Positions 7,612 to 16,477 of a stretch of 64,000 bases of DNA are shown here, one piece after another. Below the pieces are notes generated by a model that saw only the letters and a list, made by a program, of their open reading frames with translations, ran no database searches and was not told the DNA's origin. Numbering within the stretch: position 1 is the stretch's first letter; each line of letters opens with the position of its first letter. Source of the stretch: a candidate division CSSED10-310 bacterium (GTDB taxonomy: Bacteria > CSSED10-310); contig JAFGEQ010000019.1 of assembly GCA_016931515.1 (NCBI GenBank), forward strand, positions 124,001-188,000. The letters run 5' to 3'. The position numbers were made by a program, and so were the translations under genes.

Positions 7612-8730
7612 TCAATTTTCATCAGGTTCCGAAGCGGGTTGGCCGGAGGCGTCAGATGTGGCGGCGGCTGTTGGTGTAACCTGCGGAAGAACATAAGCGA
7701 ATACTGGAACTTCAAACCTGGGTGCCGTCGGTTCTTGAGTGTCAATCACGAACTGTCCGGACAGTCTTCCTTCGATATCTTGCGGAACAATCACCTCGAT
7801 TGAAATCGAATACTTTCTGTTTGCGGTCAGGCATTCGATGGATGCTGATATCCAATCCGGCATGGATGAGACCGTAGGCGGAGCGAACGCCGGATCGTCG
7901 CCTTCCTTTTCAATAGCGAACGTCTTGGTGATTAACTGGCCGGGCTCAACGGCTCCCAGATAACACTGCGTCGGATACAAACTGACGGGTCCTCTGACGT
8001 ATGCTAACACATTGATTGTTATTTCTTTTTGCGCTGCATGATCGGTCAATATTTTTACGGTGCTTTTGAATGCACCGACCGGCGTCGTATCCAACAGTTT
8101 AAGCGCCAGTTTCCATTCTGAAGGTTCATCACCGGCCACATCAGATGGAGATTCAAGTGTCACCTGCAGATTTTCGCTTCCGGATACCGCGCTTAAAATG
8201 TTGATCTCGTTCCCTTCCTTCGCATGTATCAGAACAGTCTCTTCACTGCTTGTTCCGAAATGAACCTTTTTGAAAAACACATGTGCCGGATTAATGGACA
8301 GGATACTGACAATTCTACCCCGGAGATGCAGTTCAAACCATTTCGATGGATTCTGATCATCCCGCATATCGGTATAAACGGTGATGCGCTTGTCAATTTG
8401 TCCTTCCTTGTTTTCAGGCTCATAGGTGACAGTCAGTCTCCGGGAATCTCCGGGATTCATGGTGGCCGGGTCATCCAGGATTGCCGAGCAGCCGCAATCG
8501 GTCCGGATTGTTGTGAGAGTAACCGGGATTTCAGTTTGATTGGAAATCATATAAGTATGGCTGACGGGTTGTCCCCAGAATATGTCTCCGAAATCGTATT
8601 CCGGAGCATCCACATCGATGCCCGGTAACGATGTTGTAACGGATCCGCCGGCAATACTTTCCGGATCATCCGTTTGACACCATGCAGTTGTGCTGAATAA
8701 TGCAAGCAGGATGCTCAGGAGTATTCTCAT
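7612..8730 (-). CDS. DUF1573-domain exported protein
   Basis: 372 residues with a signal peptide (ILLSILLALFSTTAWCQ). The DUF1573 domain is near residues 38-130: APEYDFGDIFWGQPVSHTYM, then NQTEIPVTLTTIRTDCGCSA, the family's characteristic CGC loop. At least two further Ig-like beta domains follow (VFFKKVHFGTSSEETVLIHA; CYLGAVEPGQLITKTFAIEK), and a Pro/Ala/Ser tail ends the protein. DUF1573 proteins resemble ASH/MSP Ig folds and are mostly uncharacterised. GAAGGAG lies 7 nt upstream of the ATG, inside the end of the preceding gene, which it overlaps by 4 nt, so the two are coupled. Confidence 0.85.
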   Translation of the reverse strand: MRILLSILLALFSTTAWCQTDDPESIAGGSVTTSLPGIDVDAPEYDFGDIFWGQPVSHTYMISNQTEIPVTLTTIRTDCGCSAILDDPATMNPGDSRRLTVTYEPENKEGQIDKRITVYTDMRDDQNPSKWFELHLRGRIVSILSINPAHVFFKKVHFGTSSEETVLIHAKEGNEINILSAVSGSENLQVTLESPSDVAGDEPSEWKLALKLLDTTPVGAFKSTVKILTDHAAQKEITINVLAYVRGPVSLYPTQCYLGAVEPGQLITKTFAIEKEGDDPAFAPPTVSSMPDWISASIECLTANRKYSISIEVIVPQDIEGRLSGQFVIDTQEPTAPRFEVPVFAYVLPQVTPTAAATSDASGQPASEPDEN

Positions 8731-9320
8731 TTCGTTTCTCCTTCCATACTCAATGGTGTATCAGTCGACATATGTGCCAGCTGGTTCAGAATATGCTGAT
8801 AATCGAGATATTTATACTCAATCGCAGTGACGATCATATCCATATCGATAAATAGGATTACGGAGCAAGTTGGATCAGAGTGGAACATAGCTGTTACGCC
8901 ATGACAGGTCGAAAAGAGATGGTGTCGATCGTCGATACCGTAACAAATAGGGAGTCGGCTGGGCAGGCGTTGAATATTAACGATGACGAACCCGATATCC
9001 GATGCGCTCGAATCCCGGGCGATACGTTCCAGAACATGCCATTGTGCGAAATGATCAGGCAATCGTCGGTTCAGGATCGCGACAACATACTTTCTTCTGT
9101 TCTGACGGATCCATTCCTGGAGAGATATCGATATCTTATCGGTGATGTAGAGAGGGATGGCGGGATACTCCGCAAGCGGTTGTCCGCTTTCAAGGCCACC
9201 CGCAGGCGGACGCTGCGGTTCCGTATTGTTATCCGGCATCCGCTGACGGGCAGAGATGTAACCCATGCTCGTCAGGAGAATCAGAATGATGGCATAAGAT
9301 GTTCGATTCAGCTTCTCCAT
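8727..9320 (-). CDS. exported protein with a thioredoxin-like fold lacking CXXC (tentative)
   Basis: 197 residues with an N-terminal hydrophobic segment (YAIILILLTSMGYISA), either a signal peptide or an anchor. From about residue 75 the order is strand, helix, strand (KYVVAILNRRLPDHFAQWHV; DIGFVIVNIQRL), followed by HSDPTCSVILFIDMDMIVTA, which resembles the cis-Pro region and last strands of TlpA/thioredoxin-like domains. The CXXC motif is absent; the cysteines are single (LPICYG, FSTCHG, DPTCSV). I assign no function. It is co-transcribed with the DUF1573 gene and divergent from dsbD, a context that suggests periplasmic redox or maturation work. Confidence 0.6.
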   Translation of the reverse strand: MEKLNRTSYAIILILLTSMGYISARQRMPDNNTEPQRPPAGGLESGQPLAEYPAIPLYITDKISISLQEWIRQNRRKYVVAILNRRLPDHFAQWHVLERIARDSSASDIGFVIVNIQRLPSRLPICYGIDDRHHLFSTCHGVTAMFHSDPTCSVILFIDMDMIVTAIEYKYLDYQHILNQLAHMSTDTPLSMEGETK

Positions 9321-9332
9321 AAATTCTCGAGC

Positions 9333-9361
9333 ACACTAGCAAAAGACTCTGAAATTGACAA
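9333..9361 (-). promoter_or_regulatory. possible promoter for the thioredoxin-like/DUF1573 pair
   Basis: Minus strand TTGTCA (9356-9361), 17 nt, TAGTGT (9333-9338). The predicted start would leave a leader of only a few bases before the ATG at 9320, in keeping with the lack of a Shine-Dalgarno site there. The -10 match is weak. Confidence 0.3.
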
Positions 9362-9479
9362 GCTGACTGAACGAGGGCAACGACTCCGGCAATTGGACTA
9401 TACTTTTAACGGGATGTTTTTTACAATCCTATCGACCGCTGTCGACCCCAACACACTTTTGCGACAAGGAGAAATGACA

Positions 9480-11318
9480 GTGAAAAAACTCACAACGGTT
9501 TGTCTGCTATTACTAATGATTGTTTCTGTCAGGGCTCAATCCGTACCTGAAGTAACCATTCTCGGGATGTCGTCGCATGATTCGATTCCATCGGGTCAAG
9601 ACTTTACATTATTCGTGCAGTTCACGATTCCGGCCAAGCATCATCTGACTTCCAATTTCTTTGAAGTCCAGCTGGAGGAACTGCCTGGATTTTCATTTGG
9701 TCTGCAACAGTTTTCGCCAGGTGAGTTTCACAAGGGTGAAGTGATTCGTCGTGATAAGGCAGCCATGCAGGTTGTCGTCACTGTTGGATCTGAAGTGAAT
9801 CCCGGTGAGTATACAATCAAGGGCAAAGCTGTTTATCAGATCTGTCGTGAGGAACCCCCGGAAACCTGCTTTCCTCCAGCTGAGCATGATTTTTCAGTTA
9901 AATTCACCGTCCTGGATAAAAGCGCTTCTCCGGCGAAGAATGATTCGGCAGACTCTCTGAATAAAATTTTTTCGGGCCAATCAGGTTCTTCAGCAGCTTC
10001 TGAATCTGACACTGAACCGAATTCCGGATCAGACCGCCTGCAGACGGCGCTGCAGGGAAACCTTGCATTGGCGTTTTTCCTGGTATTTCTGGCGGGAATC
10101 GGCATCAGTTTGACGCCATGTGTATATCCGATGATTCCAATTACGATCAGCTATATAGGTGGAAAAAGCACTGGGCAAGGGAAACTCAAAGGATTTGTCC
10201 TGTCGTTGTTTTATGTACTGGGTCTTGCCCTGATTTATGCAATTCTTGGCGTTGCCGCAGCGTTGACTGGTTCCCTGTTCGGATCGATCACACAGACACC
10301 ATGGGTAATCGGAGGAGTCGCGATTATTTTCGGCATAATGGGGCTGTCAATGCTTGGTCTTTTCGATATCCAGCTACCCTCGGCTTTCCAGGGAAAGATC
10401 CAGTCCGGTGGTCCCAAAAGCGGTTATTTCGGTTCAGTAATTATGGGCATGATTGCCGGTCTTGTAGCGGCGCCCTGTGCTGGTCCCGCCATAGTGGCAC
10501 TGATGACCTTCATTGCATCTACCGGAAATATTTTCCTGGGTTTCACCTTGATGATGACCTTTGCATTCGGAATGGGACTTCTGTTCATAGCACTTGGCAC
10601 GTTTTCGGGTTTGCTCAGCGCACTCCCCGATGCCGGCATGTGGATGGAAAAGGTTAAAAAAGTATTTGGAATCATTATGATTGGTGCAGCTCTTTTTATC
10701 GTGAAACCTCTCCTTCCGCCTCCGGTTTTCGGATTTCTGACTGGTCTGGGCCTGTTGTTGCTGGGAGCGGGGATGGGTGCATTCCGTCCACTTGCCGCTG
10801 CGGATTCGCATGGCAGGGATCTCTGGAAAGGAATTGCAATCCTTCTGGTTGTCAGTGGGATCTATTTTATGATTAGTCTGTTGCCAGTGCCGGGAAAAAT
10901 CGTTCCGGAGATGGCGGCATCGAAACAAACACTGTCTTCCGAATCTGAAGCATCCAACTGGCGAAGTGATTTATTATCGGCAATTAATGATGCGAAAAAA
11001 CTGAATAAACCGATATTGCTTGATTTTGGTGCTGAGTGGTGTGTTCAATGTAAGGAGCTGGAACACAAGACATTCGCGGATCCGCAAGTGAAACGCCGTC
11101 TCGCTGACATGATAGCAGTTAAGGTGGATTGCACCAAAGCACGAGATGATAAGGTCAAGGCCACATTGGCTGAGTATACCGTCAATGGTCTTCCGACTGT
11201 CATTTTACTTGACGCCCAGGCGCAGGAACTCGGCCGATTTACGGGATTCCTGCCGCCAGACGGATTTCTGGGTTTTCTTGAACAATCGCTTTCTTCTGAT
11301 ACACTACGGATAGAATGA
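9480..11318 (+). CDS. dsbD: protein-disulfide reductase DsbD
   Basis: 612 residues from a GTG at 9480, chosen because AAGGAG (9466-9471) is 8 nt upstream and a signal peptide follows at once (KKLTTVCLLLLMIVSVRAQS). Domains: an N-terminal DsbD-alpha domain (to about 150) with YQICREEPPETCFPP supplying its cysteine pair; a central transmembrane domain with C214 in TPCVYPMIP and C333 in AAPCAGPAI; and a C-terminal thioredoxin domain with CVQC at 521-524 and LPTVILLD. All three redox pairs are present. It moves electrons from cytoplasmic thioredoxin to the periplasm for disulfide reduction and cytochrome c maturation. A thioredoxin gene follows immediately. The open frame continues upstream to 8880, but that part overlaps the opposite-strand gene. 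Confidence 0.94.
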   Translation: MKKLTTVCLLLLMIVSVRAQSVPEVTILGMSSHDSIPSGQDFTLFVQFTIPAKHHLTSNFFEVQLEELPGFSFGLQQFSPGEFHKGEVIRRDKAAMQVVVTVGSEVNPGEYTIKGKAVYQICREEPPETCFPPAEHDFSVKFTVLDKSASPAKNDSADSLNKIFSGQSGSSAASESDTEPNSGSDRLQTALQGNLALAFFLVFLAGIGISLTPCVYPMIPITISYIGGKSTGQGKLKGFVLSLFYVLGLALIYAILGVAAALTGSLFGSITQTPWVIGGVAIIFGIMGLSMLGLFDIQLPSAFQGKIQSGGPKSGYFGSVIMGMIAGLVAAPCAGPAIVALMTFIASTGNIFLGFTLMMTFAFGMGLLFIALGTFSGLLSALPDAGMWMEKVKKVFGIIMIGAALFIVKPLLPPPVFGFLTGLGLLLLGAGMGAFRPLAAADSHGRDLWKGIAILLVVSGIYFMISLLPVPGKIVPEMAASKQTLSSESEASNWRSDLLSAINDAKKLNKPILLDFGAEWCVQCKELEHKTFADPQVKRRLADMIAVKVDCTKARDDKVKATLAEYTVNGLPTVILLDAQAQELGRFTGFLPPDGFLGFLEQSLSSDTLRIE

Positions 11319-11332
11319 AAGGAGAACGGATA

Positions 11333-11647
11333 ATGCAGTCTCTGAATGATACCGAATTTAAAGACAGGATCATGTCATCATCTAAAGTTGTTGTCGTTGA
11401 TTTTGGAGCCAACTGGTGCGGGCCCTGCAAAAAACTGAAGCCGATCCTGGAAGAATTGATGGCATCTCATGCTGAAAAAGCGGATTTTTTCTACGTCGAT
11501 GCTGGTGAACAACCGGCTATCGCGAAGGAATTTGGTGTTATGTCGTTGCCAACGATTCTTTTCTATAAAAACGGCCAGGTCAAAGAACGGATTGTCGGTC
11601 TGGTATCCAGGGAGAAGATTATCGAAAAAATTGAATCGATAGGATAA
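11333..11647 (+). CDS. trxA: thioredoxin
   Basis: 104 residues with the classic active site WCGPC (W28, C29, C32), VVVVDFGANW before it and MSLPTILFYKNGQ with the cis-proline after it. The ATG at 11333 has AAAGGAG 8 nt upstream; an earlier in-frame ATG at 11315 overlaps the DsbD stop and is less likely. It is a cytoplasmic dithiol reductant and, from its position 14 nt after dsbD, the probable electron donor to DsbD. Confidence 0.94.
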   Translation: MQSLNDTEFKDRIMSSSKVVVVDFGANWCGPCKKLKPILEELMASHAEKADFFYVDAGEQPAIAKEFGVMSLPTILFYKNGQVKERIVGLVSREKIIEKIESIG

Positions 11648-11726
11648 TCATCAGTGTATTGGATTGCAGAATGGACGATGTGTCGGGAATAATGTGCAGG
11701 CTAATCCGGGCTTGTCAGGGGGAAGC

Positions 11727-13604
11727 ATGAGTCAGAAGGGAGATCTTTCCAAAATCCATTTCGATGCGCTGTTGCTTTGGCTCGCTCGGCAGAAGAAAAC
11801 AGGAACACTTAAGATCACCAACCAGAGTCGATCCAAATACATTCTTTTTGAAAAAGGCACGATTATTTCGGCATATTCCGAATTTCCTGAGGACAGCTTT
11901 AGATCGGTGATTCGCAGGATGGTGCTGCTGCCTCCCAATCAGCAGGCGGAACTCGAACTTGAGCCCGGCACGAGTGATGTCGCATTTGCAAAAAAAGTCA
12001 TTGAGAAGGGGTATGTGACGGAGCGTGAATTTCTCGAGGTATTAAAGCGTCAGAATCAGGATATTATTTTAAGTCTTTTTGAGTGGAAGAACGGTGAATT
12101 TATTCTTTTTGAGAACCAATTGCCCGAGAGTCAACCCATATCATTAAAAATCCCAATGACTGGATTGCTGGAACGCGGCGTTGACCGAGCCAGAAAGCGG
12201 CGGCAGTTGAGTGCTACAATCCCGGATGATGCTATTTTCGGGGTAAATGACAGTGATTTTCGGAGAAAAATCTCTGAGAGTGACAAGAATCCGGAAAGTA
12301 TCCGGCAACTGTTTGACTGTTTAACGGAACCTCTGTCTTTAAGGGATATCGTTACGGAAACAGGATTAACGGAGTTCGAAGTGGTTGTTATTCTGGCGAA
12401 GTATCTTGAAGACGGCAAAATAGATGTTATCATACCGGAAACGGTCGAGATTCCGGAAGAAATACGTAAATCACTGGCAGAAGCAGAAATTCTGCATGCC
12501 CGTGGACGGTATTGGGAAGCGTGGACACGGATCAGGAAGTCTGTCCGCCAGATACCTGCCAATACGGAGTTGCAGGCTTTATCACGTAAATATGCGGGGG
12601 ATTTCAAGGCAGATTTACAGAAGACAATCATTTCTACAGACAGAGTTCCGGTGTTGATCAGGAAGGTGGATGAGGCTCTTTACGCGCGTTTTCCCAAGGA
12701 GTCCGCATTGGGGTTTATTGTCTCGAGAATTGACGGTAAATCGAGCATAAAAACTCTCAGTCAATTGCTGAACATTCAGACTGACAAACTGATGCTGACC
12801 CTCTATCTTCTGGTCAAGGCCGATATTGTTTCACTATCCGTACCGAAAAGCCCATTGCCGGAGGAAGTTGCTCGACGCCGGCAGTTCGTTCGCAAGATAT
12901 GGGAGCGGATGGAGGATCAGAGTTATTACGAAATTCTTGGTGTCAAACAGAACGCATTGCCGGGAGAAATCAAGGCTGTGTATTTCGAAATGGCCAAGCA
13001 ATTTCATCCGGACCGACGGCCTGAAGATGATCCGGAGGATGTTACTAAAAAGCTGGACGAGATTTTTGTGAAAGTGAAGGAAGCGTATCAGACACTGTCT
13101 GATCCGGAACGACGATCGGCTTACGATGAGAAAATGAATGAGGGTGAGACGGATATAGAACTTCAGAAGAGCCGATCCAAAGCGCTGCTTCAATATCGGG
13201 TCGGACTGAAGGCTTTTCAATCGAGAAATTACCGAACGGCAATGGAATATCTCCGATCAGCGATCGATCTTGATCCTTATGAACCCACGTACTACTTCAA
13301 GATGGCGGAGCTGTGCACTCGCAATCCTCGTTGGTACCGTGCCGGTGTATTGTCCTGCACAAAGGCGATCCAGTTGGATCCGGAAGTTCCTGAGTATCAT
13401 GCTGTTCTGGGACTCTTGTATAAGCTGGAAGGCAACTTTGTTGAAGCTGAAAAAGAGTTTTTTACGACATTGCAGTTCGATCCTGAAAACCGGACGGCTC
13501 GTCGGGAGTTAACGGCCATGGGTAAACAGATTCCCGAGATTGATCAGAAGGAAGATACACAGTACACTCCGATTCCGAGGAAAGATAAACCGGATATCCA
13601 ATAA
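11727..13604 (+). CDS. DUF4388 - J domain - TPR protein
   Basis: 625 residues from the ATG at 11727, preceded by AGGGGGA. Domain order: a DUF4388/PatA-like N-terminal domain (about 1-150: IHFDALLLWLARQKKTGTLK, FEKGTIISAYSE, ILSLFEWKNGEFILFE); a middle region with winged-helix-like pieces; a J domain at about 395-470 (YYEILGVKQNALPGEIK, FHPDRRPEDDP with the HPD tripeptide, AYQTLSDPERRSAYDEKM); and C-terminal TPRs (about 480-600: KALLQYRVGLKAFQSRNYRT, VPEYHAVLGLLYKLEGNFVE). The HPD motif suggests that it recruits an Hsp70. DUF4388 occurs in signalling and gliding proteins of myxobacteria and relatives. The client is unknown. Confidence 0.85.
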   Translation: MSQKGDLSKIHFDALLLWLARQKKTGTLKITNQSRSKYILFEKGTIISAYSEFPEDSFRSVIRRMVLLPPNQQAELELEPGTSDVAFAKKVIEKGYVTEREFLEVLKRQNQDIILSLFEWKNGEFILFENQLPESQPISLKIPMTGLLERGVDRARKRRQLSATIPDDAIFGVNDSDFRRKISESDKNPESIRQLFDCLTEPLSLRDIVTETGLTEFEVVVILAKYLEDGKIDVIIPETVEIPEEIRKSLAEAEILHARGRYWEAWTRIRKSVRQIPANTELQALSRKYAGDFKADLQKTIISTDRVPVLIRKVDEALYARFPKESALGFIVSRIDGKSSIKTLSQLLNIQTDKLMLTLYLLVKADIVSLSVPKSPLPEEVARRRQFVRKIWERMEDQSYYEILGVKQNALPGEIKAVYFEMAKQFHPDRRPEDDPEDVTKKLDEIFVKVKEAYQTLSDPERRSAYDEKMNEGETDIELQKSRSKALLQYRVGLKAFQSRNYRTAMEYLRSAIDLDPYEPTYYFKMAELCTRNPRWYRAGVLSCTKAIQLDPEVPEYHAVLGLLYKLEGNFVEAEKEFFTTLQFDPENRTARRELTAMGKQIPEIDQKEDTQYTPIPRKDKPDIQ

Positions 13605-13630
13605 AAAGGCCGGCTATCATCCGGCCTCTT
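13602..13630. terminator. bidirectional intrinsic terminator
   Basis: AGGCCGG (13607-13613), loop ctatcat, CCGGCCT (13621-13627), a 7-bp GC-rich stem. On the minus strand the stem is followed by TTTTT, so it is a good terminator for the EF-G-like gene. On the plus strand it follows the stop of the J-domain gene directly. It lies in the 51-nt gap between the two convergent stops. Confidence 0.75.
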
Positions 13631-13655
13631 CATGTTTCAATCAGGTCAGCCCGAA

Positions 13656-15725
13656 TTACTCGGCATGCTTCTTCATCTGTGCAACCACCTGATCCGCCAG
13701 GTTGCTGGGAAGCTCCTCATATGTCTCAAACGCCATCGTGAACGAACCCCTTCCACCGGTCATTGAGCGGAGTTCAGGTTCATACATCTGCATTTCGGAC
13801 AGAGGAACCTGAGCAATGATCACCTGTTTTTTGCCTTCGGATTCCATCCCCATTACCCGGCCCCGTTTGGAGTTCAGATCGCCGATAATATCACCCATAT
13901 TCGTTTCCGGAACCGTGATTCGGGCTTTCATTATGGGTTCGAGAAGGATCGGCTTCGCCTGCTGGAAAGCTTGCTTCAATGCCTGGGCTCCCGCGATCTG
14001 AAAAGCGATATCCTTCGAATCGACAGGATGGGATTTTCCATCATACAATTCCACTTTTATATCTTTTACGCGATACCCGGCGATGATACCTTGGATCATT
14101 GTACTCCGTATACCCTTTTCGACGCTCGGGATATAGGTGTTTGGAATCACTCCTCCGACAACCATGTCCACGAACCTGAGTCCGTCGATTGATTCTTCTC
14201 CAGCAGGAAGCGGCATCAGGCGGATGGCCACCTCACCGAATTGACCTGCTCCACCGGACTGTTTCTTGTGACGATAACGCACATCTGCGGTACCTTTCAC
14301 GGTTTCCTTGTAAGGAATTCGTGGTCTTGAGACGATCGCGTGAACACCGAATTTTCGTTTCAGACGATCCTGCGTTACATCAATATGCAACTGGCCCATC
14401 CCGGACACAACCAGCTCGTTGGTTTCCATATTCCGATCATATCTTAAGGTTGGATCTTCTTCAGCAAGGCGGGTCAGAGCCGATGAGATTTTTTCTTCAT
14501 CAGGTTTTGACTGAGGTGTAAATGCGTATGAAATCAGTGGTGAAGGGTATATCAGGGGTTTGATTTTCACTTTGCAGTCCGAACTGCCGAGCGTATCACC
14601 GGTCTTGACACTCTTTGCCTTGACAATAGCGCCGATATCACCGGCAACGACTCCCGGTGTCTGTTCCTGCGATTTGCCCTGCAGGTAGTAGACCGAAGTC
14701 ACTTTTTCCGTTTCATCCTGAGTCACATTGTTGATCTGCTGATCAGGCTTGAAGGTTCCGGAATAAACACGGAAAATGGAAAATTTGCCGGAAAACGGAT
14801 CGACGATTGTCTTAAATACCTGCGCGACCATCATGCCATCCGGTTTGCAGACCAGTTCCATGTCGGCTGCTTTTTTCGCAGGCACATCAGTCGGGCTCGG
14901 AAGGTAATCGACAATAAAGTCCAACAGGAACGCCGTTCCGATGTTGTTGTTTGCTGAGAAGGGGATTACCGGATAGATCTGGCCGTTCAGGATCGCAATT
15001 TTCAGTGCCGATTTCATCTCTTCAGGACTCAACGCTTCGCCTTCCAGATACTTTTCCAGCAGGGAGTCGTCCGCTTCTGCAATGGCTTCGATGAGCGCCA
15101 TCCGGGCTTCTTCTATCTGATCCGCCATATCCGCAGGAACATCCGTGTGTTTAAGTTTTCCAGTGGCTGAATCAAAGTGCAGAGCCCGGTTGTCCATGAT
15201 GTCGACAATGCCTTTGAATTCCAATTCTTTACCGATCGGAAGAGCGACCGGGATGGCTCGGGGACTTAAATTCTGGGCGTTCTTCAAAGACGTCTCAAAT
15301 GAAGTGTTTTCCTTGTCGAGTTTATTGATTAGAAAAATTCGCGCCTTAGGAAGTGTACCACCCGAATCCCAAAGTCTTTCAAGATTGAATTCATCGCCGG
15401 ATCCACCACCGATAACAAACGCTGCAATATCCACACTGGCAAGTGCCGGGTAAGCATCGCAGATGAAGTCGCTGTATCCGGGAGTATCCAAGAGATTTAT
15501 TTTATGTTTTTTCCACTGGGTCGAGCAGATGGATGTACTGATCGTTATCCTGCGATTGATCTCATCCTCATCAAAGTCAGTGACCGTATTTCCTTCGTCA
15601 ACCTTCAGGTGCCGTTTGGTTCCACCCGAGGTGAACAGCAACGAGGATACAATTGATGTCTTTCCAGTGTCACCATGGCCTGCAACAGCGATATTTCGTA
15701 TCATGGAACTTTCAAATTGACTCAT
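13656..15725 (-). CDS. EF-G-like translational GTPase paralogue
   Basis: 689 residues from the ATG at 15725, with GAGGG upstream. G motifs: G1 GHGDTGKT (16-23), a switch I region ending NRRITIST (57-64), G3 DTPGY (80-84) and G4 NKLD (134-137). Domain II (GVVAGDIGAIVKAKSVKTGD), the domain IV stretch RYRHKKQSGGAGQFGEVAIR and the domain V stretch LEPIMKARITVPETNMG are all present. The altered G1, the NRRIT in place of RGIT, and DTPGY in place of DTPGH place it with EF-G-like (FusA2-type) paralogues, not canonical FusA. Such proteins are poorly characterised. It stands alone, without ribosomal protein neighbours, between a terminator and a divergent promoter. The frame stays open 53 codons further upstream, which is not part of the family. 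Confidence 0.88.
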   Translation of the reverse strand: MSQFESSMIRNIAVAGHGDTGKTSIVSSLLFTSGGTKRHLKVDEGNTVTDFDEDEINRRITISTSICSTQWKKHKINLLDTPGYSDFICDAYPALASVDIAAFVIGGGSGDEFNLERLWDSGGTLPKARIFLINKLDKENTSFETSLKNAQNLSPRAIPVALPIGKELEFKGIVDIMDNRALHFDSATGKLKHTDVPADMADQIEEARMALIEAIAEADDSLLEKYLEGEALSPEEMKSALKIAILNGQIYPVIPFSANNNIGTAFLLDFIVDYLPSPTDVPAKKAADMELVCKPDGMMVAQVFKTIVDPFSGKFSIFRVYSGTFKPDQQINNVTQDETEKVTSVYYLQGKSQEQTPGVVAGDIGAIVKAKSVKTGDTLGSSDCKVKIKPLIYPSPLISYAFTPQSKPDEEKISSALTRLAEEDPTLRYDRNMETNELVVSGMGQLHIDVTQDRLKRKFGVHAIVSRPRIPYKETVKGTADVRYRHKKQSGGAGQFGEVAIRLMPLPAGEESIDGLRFVDMVVGGVIPNTYIPSVEKGIRSTMIQGIIAGYRVKDIKVELYDGKSHPVDSKDIAFQIAGAQALKQAFQQAKPILLEPIMKARITVPETNMGDIIGDLNSKRGRVMGMESEGKKQVIIAQVPLSEMQMYEPELRSMTGGRGSFTMAFETYEELPSNLADQVVAQMKKHAE

Positions 15726-15901
15726 ACATCCCTCTTTCCTGGAGAAATCCGATATTGTCCTTGACACAAATTCAAGGGAAGAATATCTCAACCACAATTT
15801 TGTTAAAACCTCAAGTCCCTTGTCCAGGAACCTGATCAATAACCTCGAAGCATAATTAATGCCGAAAACAAGGTCAAGTCGCAATCTAAATATCAGTTAT
15901 C

Positions 15902-15930
15902 TTGAAGGATTACTAATGAATCGCTATTCT
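15902..15930 (+). promoter_or_regulatory. predicted promoter for the dtd operon
   Basis: TTGAAG (15902-15907), 17-nt spacer, TATTCT (15925-15930), about 30 nt before the dtd ATG. A second possible element, TTGACA (15761-15766), 17 nt, TATCTC, lies further upstream on the same strand. Confidence 0.5.
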
Positions 15931-15961
15931 CATAACGATCTCAGGTCAGGGAGGAGGCACG

Positions 15962-16477
15962 ATGCTTGCGGTTGTTCAAAGGGTGTCTTCCGCATCCGTT
16001 ACAGTTGGTTCAGATACAAGAGGGCGAATAGGTTTCGGACTTGTCGTACTCTTGGCGGTTGAGCACGGAGACAATCAGATTGATGTGGAATATCTGGTTC
16101 AAAAAATCGTTGAAATGCGTATTTTCAATGATCAAAATCAAAAACTCAATAAATCCCTTCTCGACATCCAGGGCAGCCTGTTAATTATTTCTCAATTCAC
16201 TCTTCTGGGTGATACGCGGAAGGGGCGACGGCCCAGTTATCATCGCGCGGCTGGATCGGCGGAGGGTGAGCGCCTGTATCAGGAATTTATAAGCACGGCG
16301 CGCAGAAAAGGCTGCCCGGTCGAAACCGGTGTTTTTGGTGCTATGATGCAGGTCGCGTTGGTGAATGACGGACCCGTCACAATAATCATCGATTCCAGAC
16401 GGAATTATGCCCCGGATCGCACAGTAACGAAGCAGTGCCCGGTCCAGGGATCGATAGGATCCACGGAGGTTAACTGA
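15962..16477 (+). CDS. dtd: D-aminoacyl-tRNA deacylase
   Basis: 171 residues; usual length is about 145-150, and the excess is a C-terminal tail after residue 150. Catalytic motifs SQFTL (77-81) and NDGPVT (135-140) are intact and the N-terminus MLAVVQRVSSASV is standard. It hydrolyses D-aminoacyl-tRNA (and Gly-tRNA-Ala) in the cytoplasm as a proofreading step. GGGAGGAGG precedes the ATG by 5 nt. Its stop overlaps the next start by one base (TGATG), so it is first in a run of coupled genes. Confidence 0.95.
   Translation: MLAVVQRVSSASVTVGSDTRGRIGFGLVVLLAVEHGDNQIDVEYLVQKIVEMRIFNDQNQKLNKSLLDIQGSLLIISQFTLLGDTRKGRRPSYHRAAGSAEGERLYQEFISTARRKGCPVETGVFGAMMQVALVNDGPVTIIIDSRRNYAPDRTVTKQCPVQGSIGSTEVN

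Noticed and set aside
8880-9479. 200-codon N-terminal extension of DsbD
   Set aside because: It is antisense to the thioredoxin-like gene; the signal peptide and Shine-Dalgarno site place the real start at 9480.
15726-15884. 53-codon N-terminal extension of the EF-G-like protein
   Set aside because: No homology to translational GTPases; the domain begins right after the ATG at 15725.
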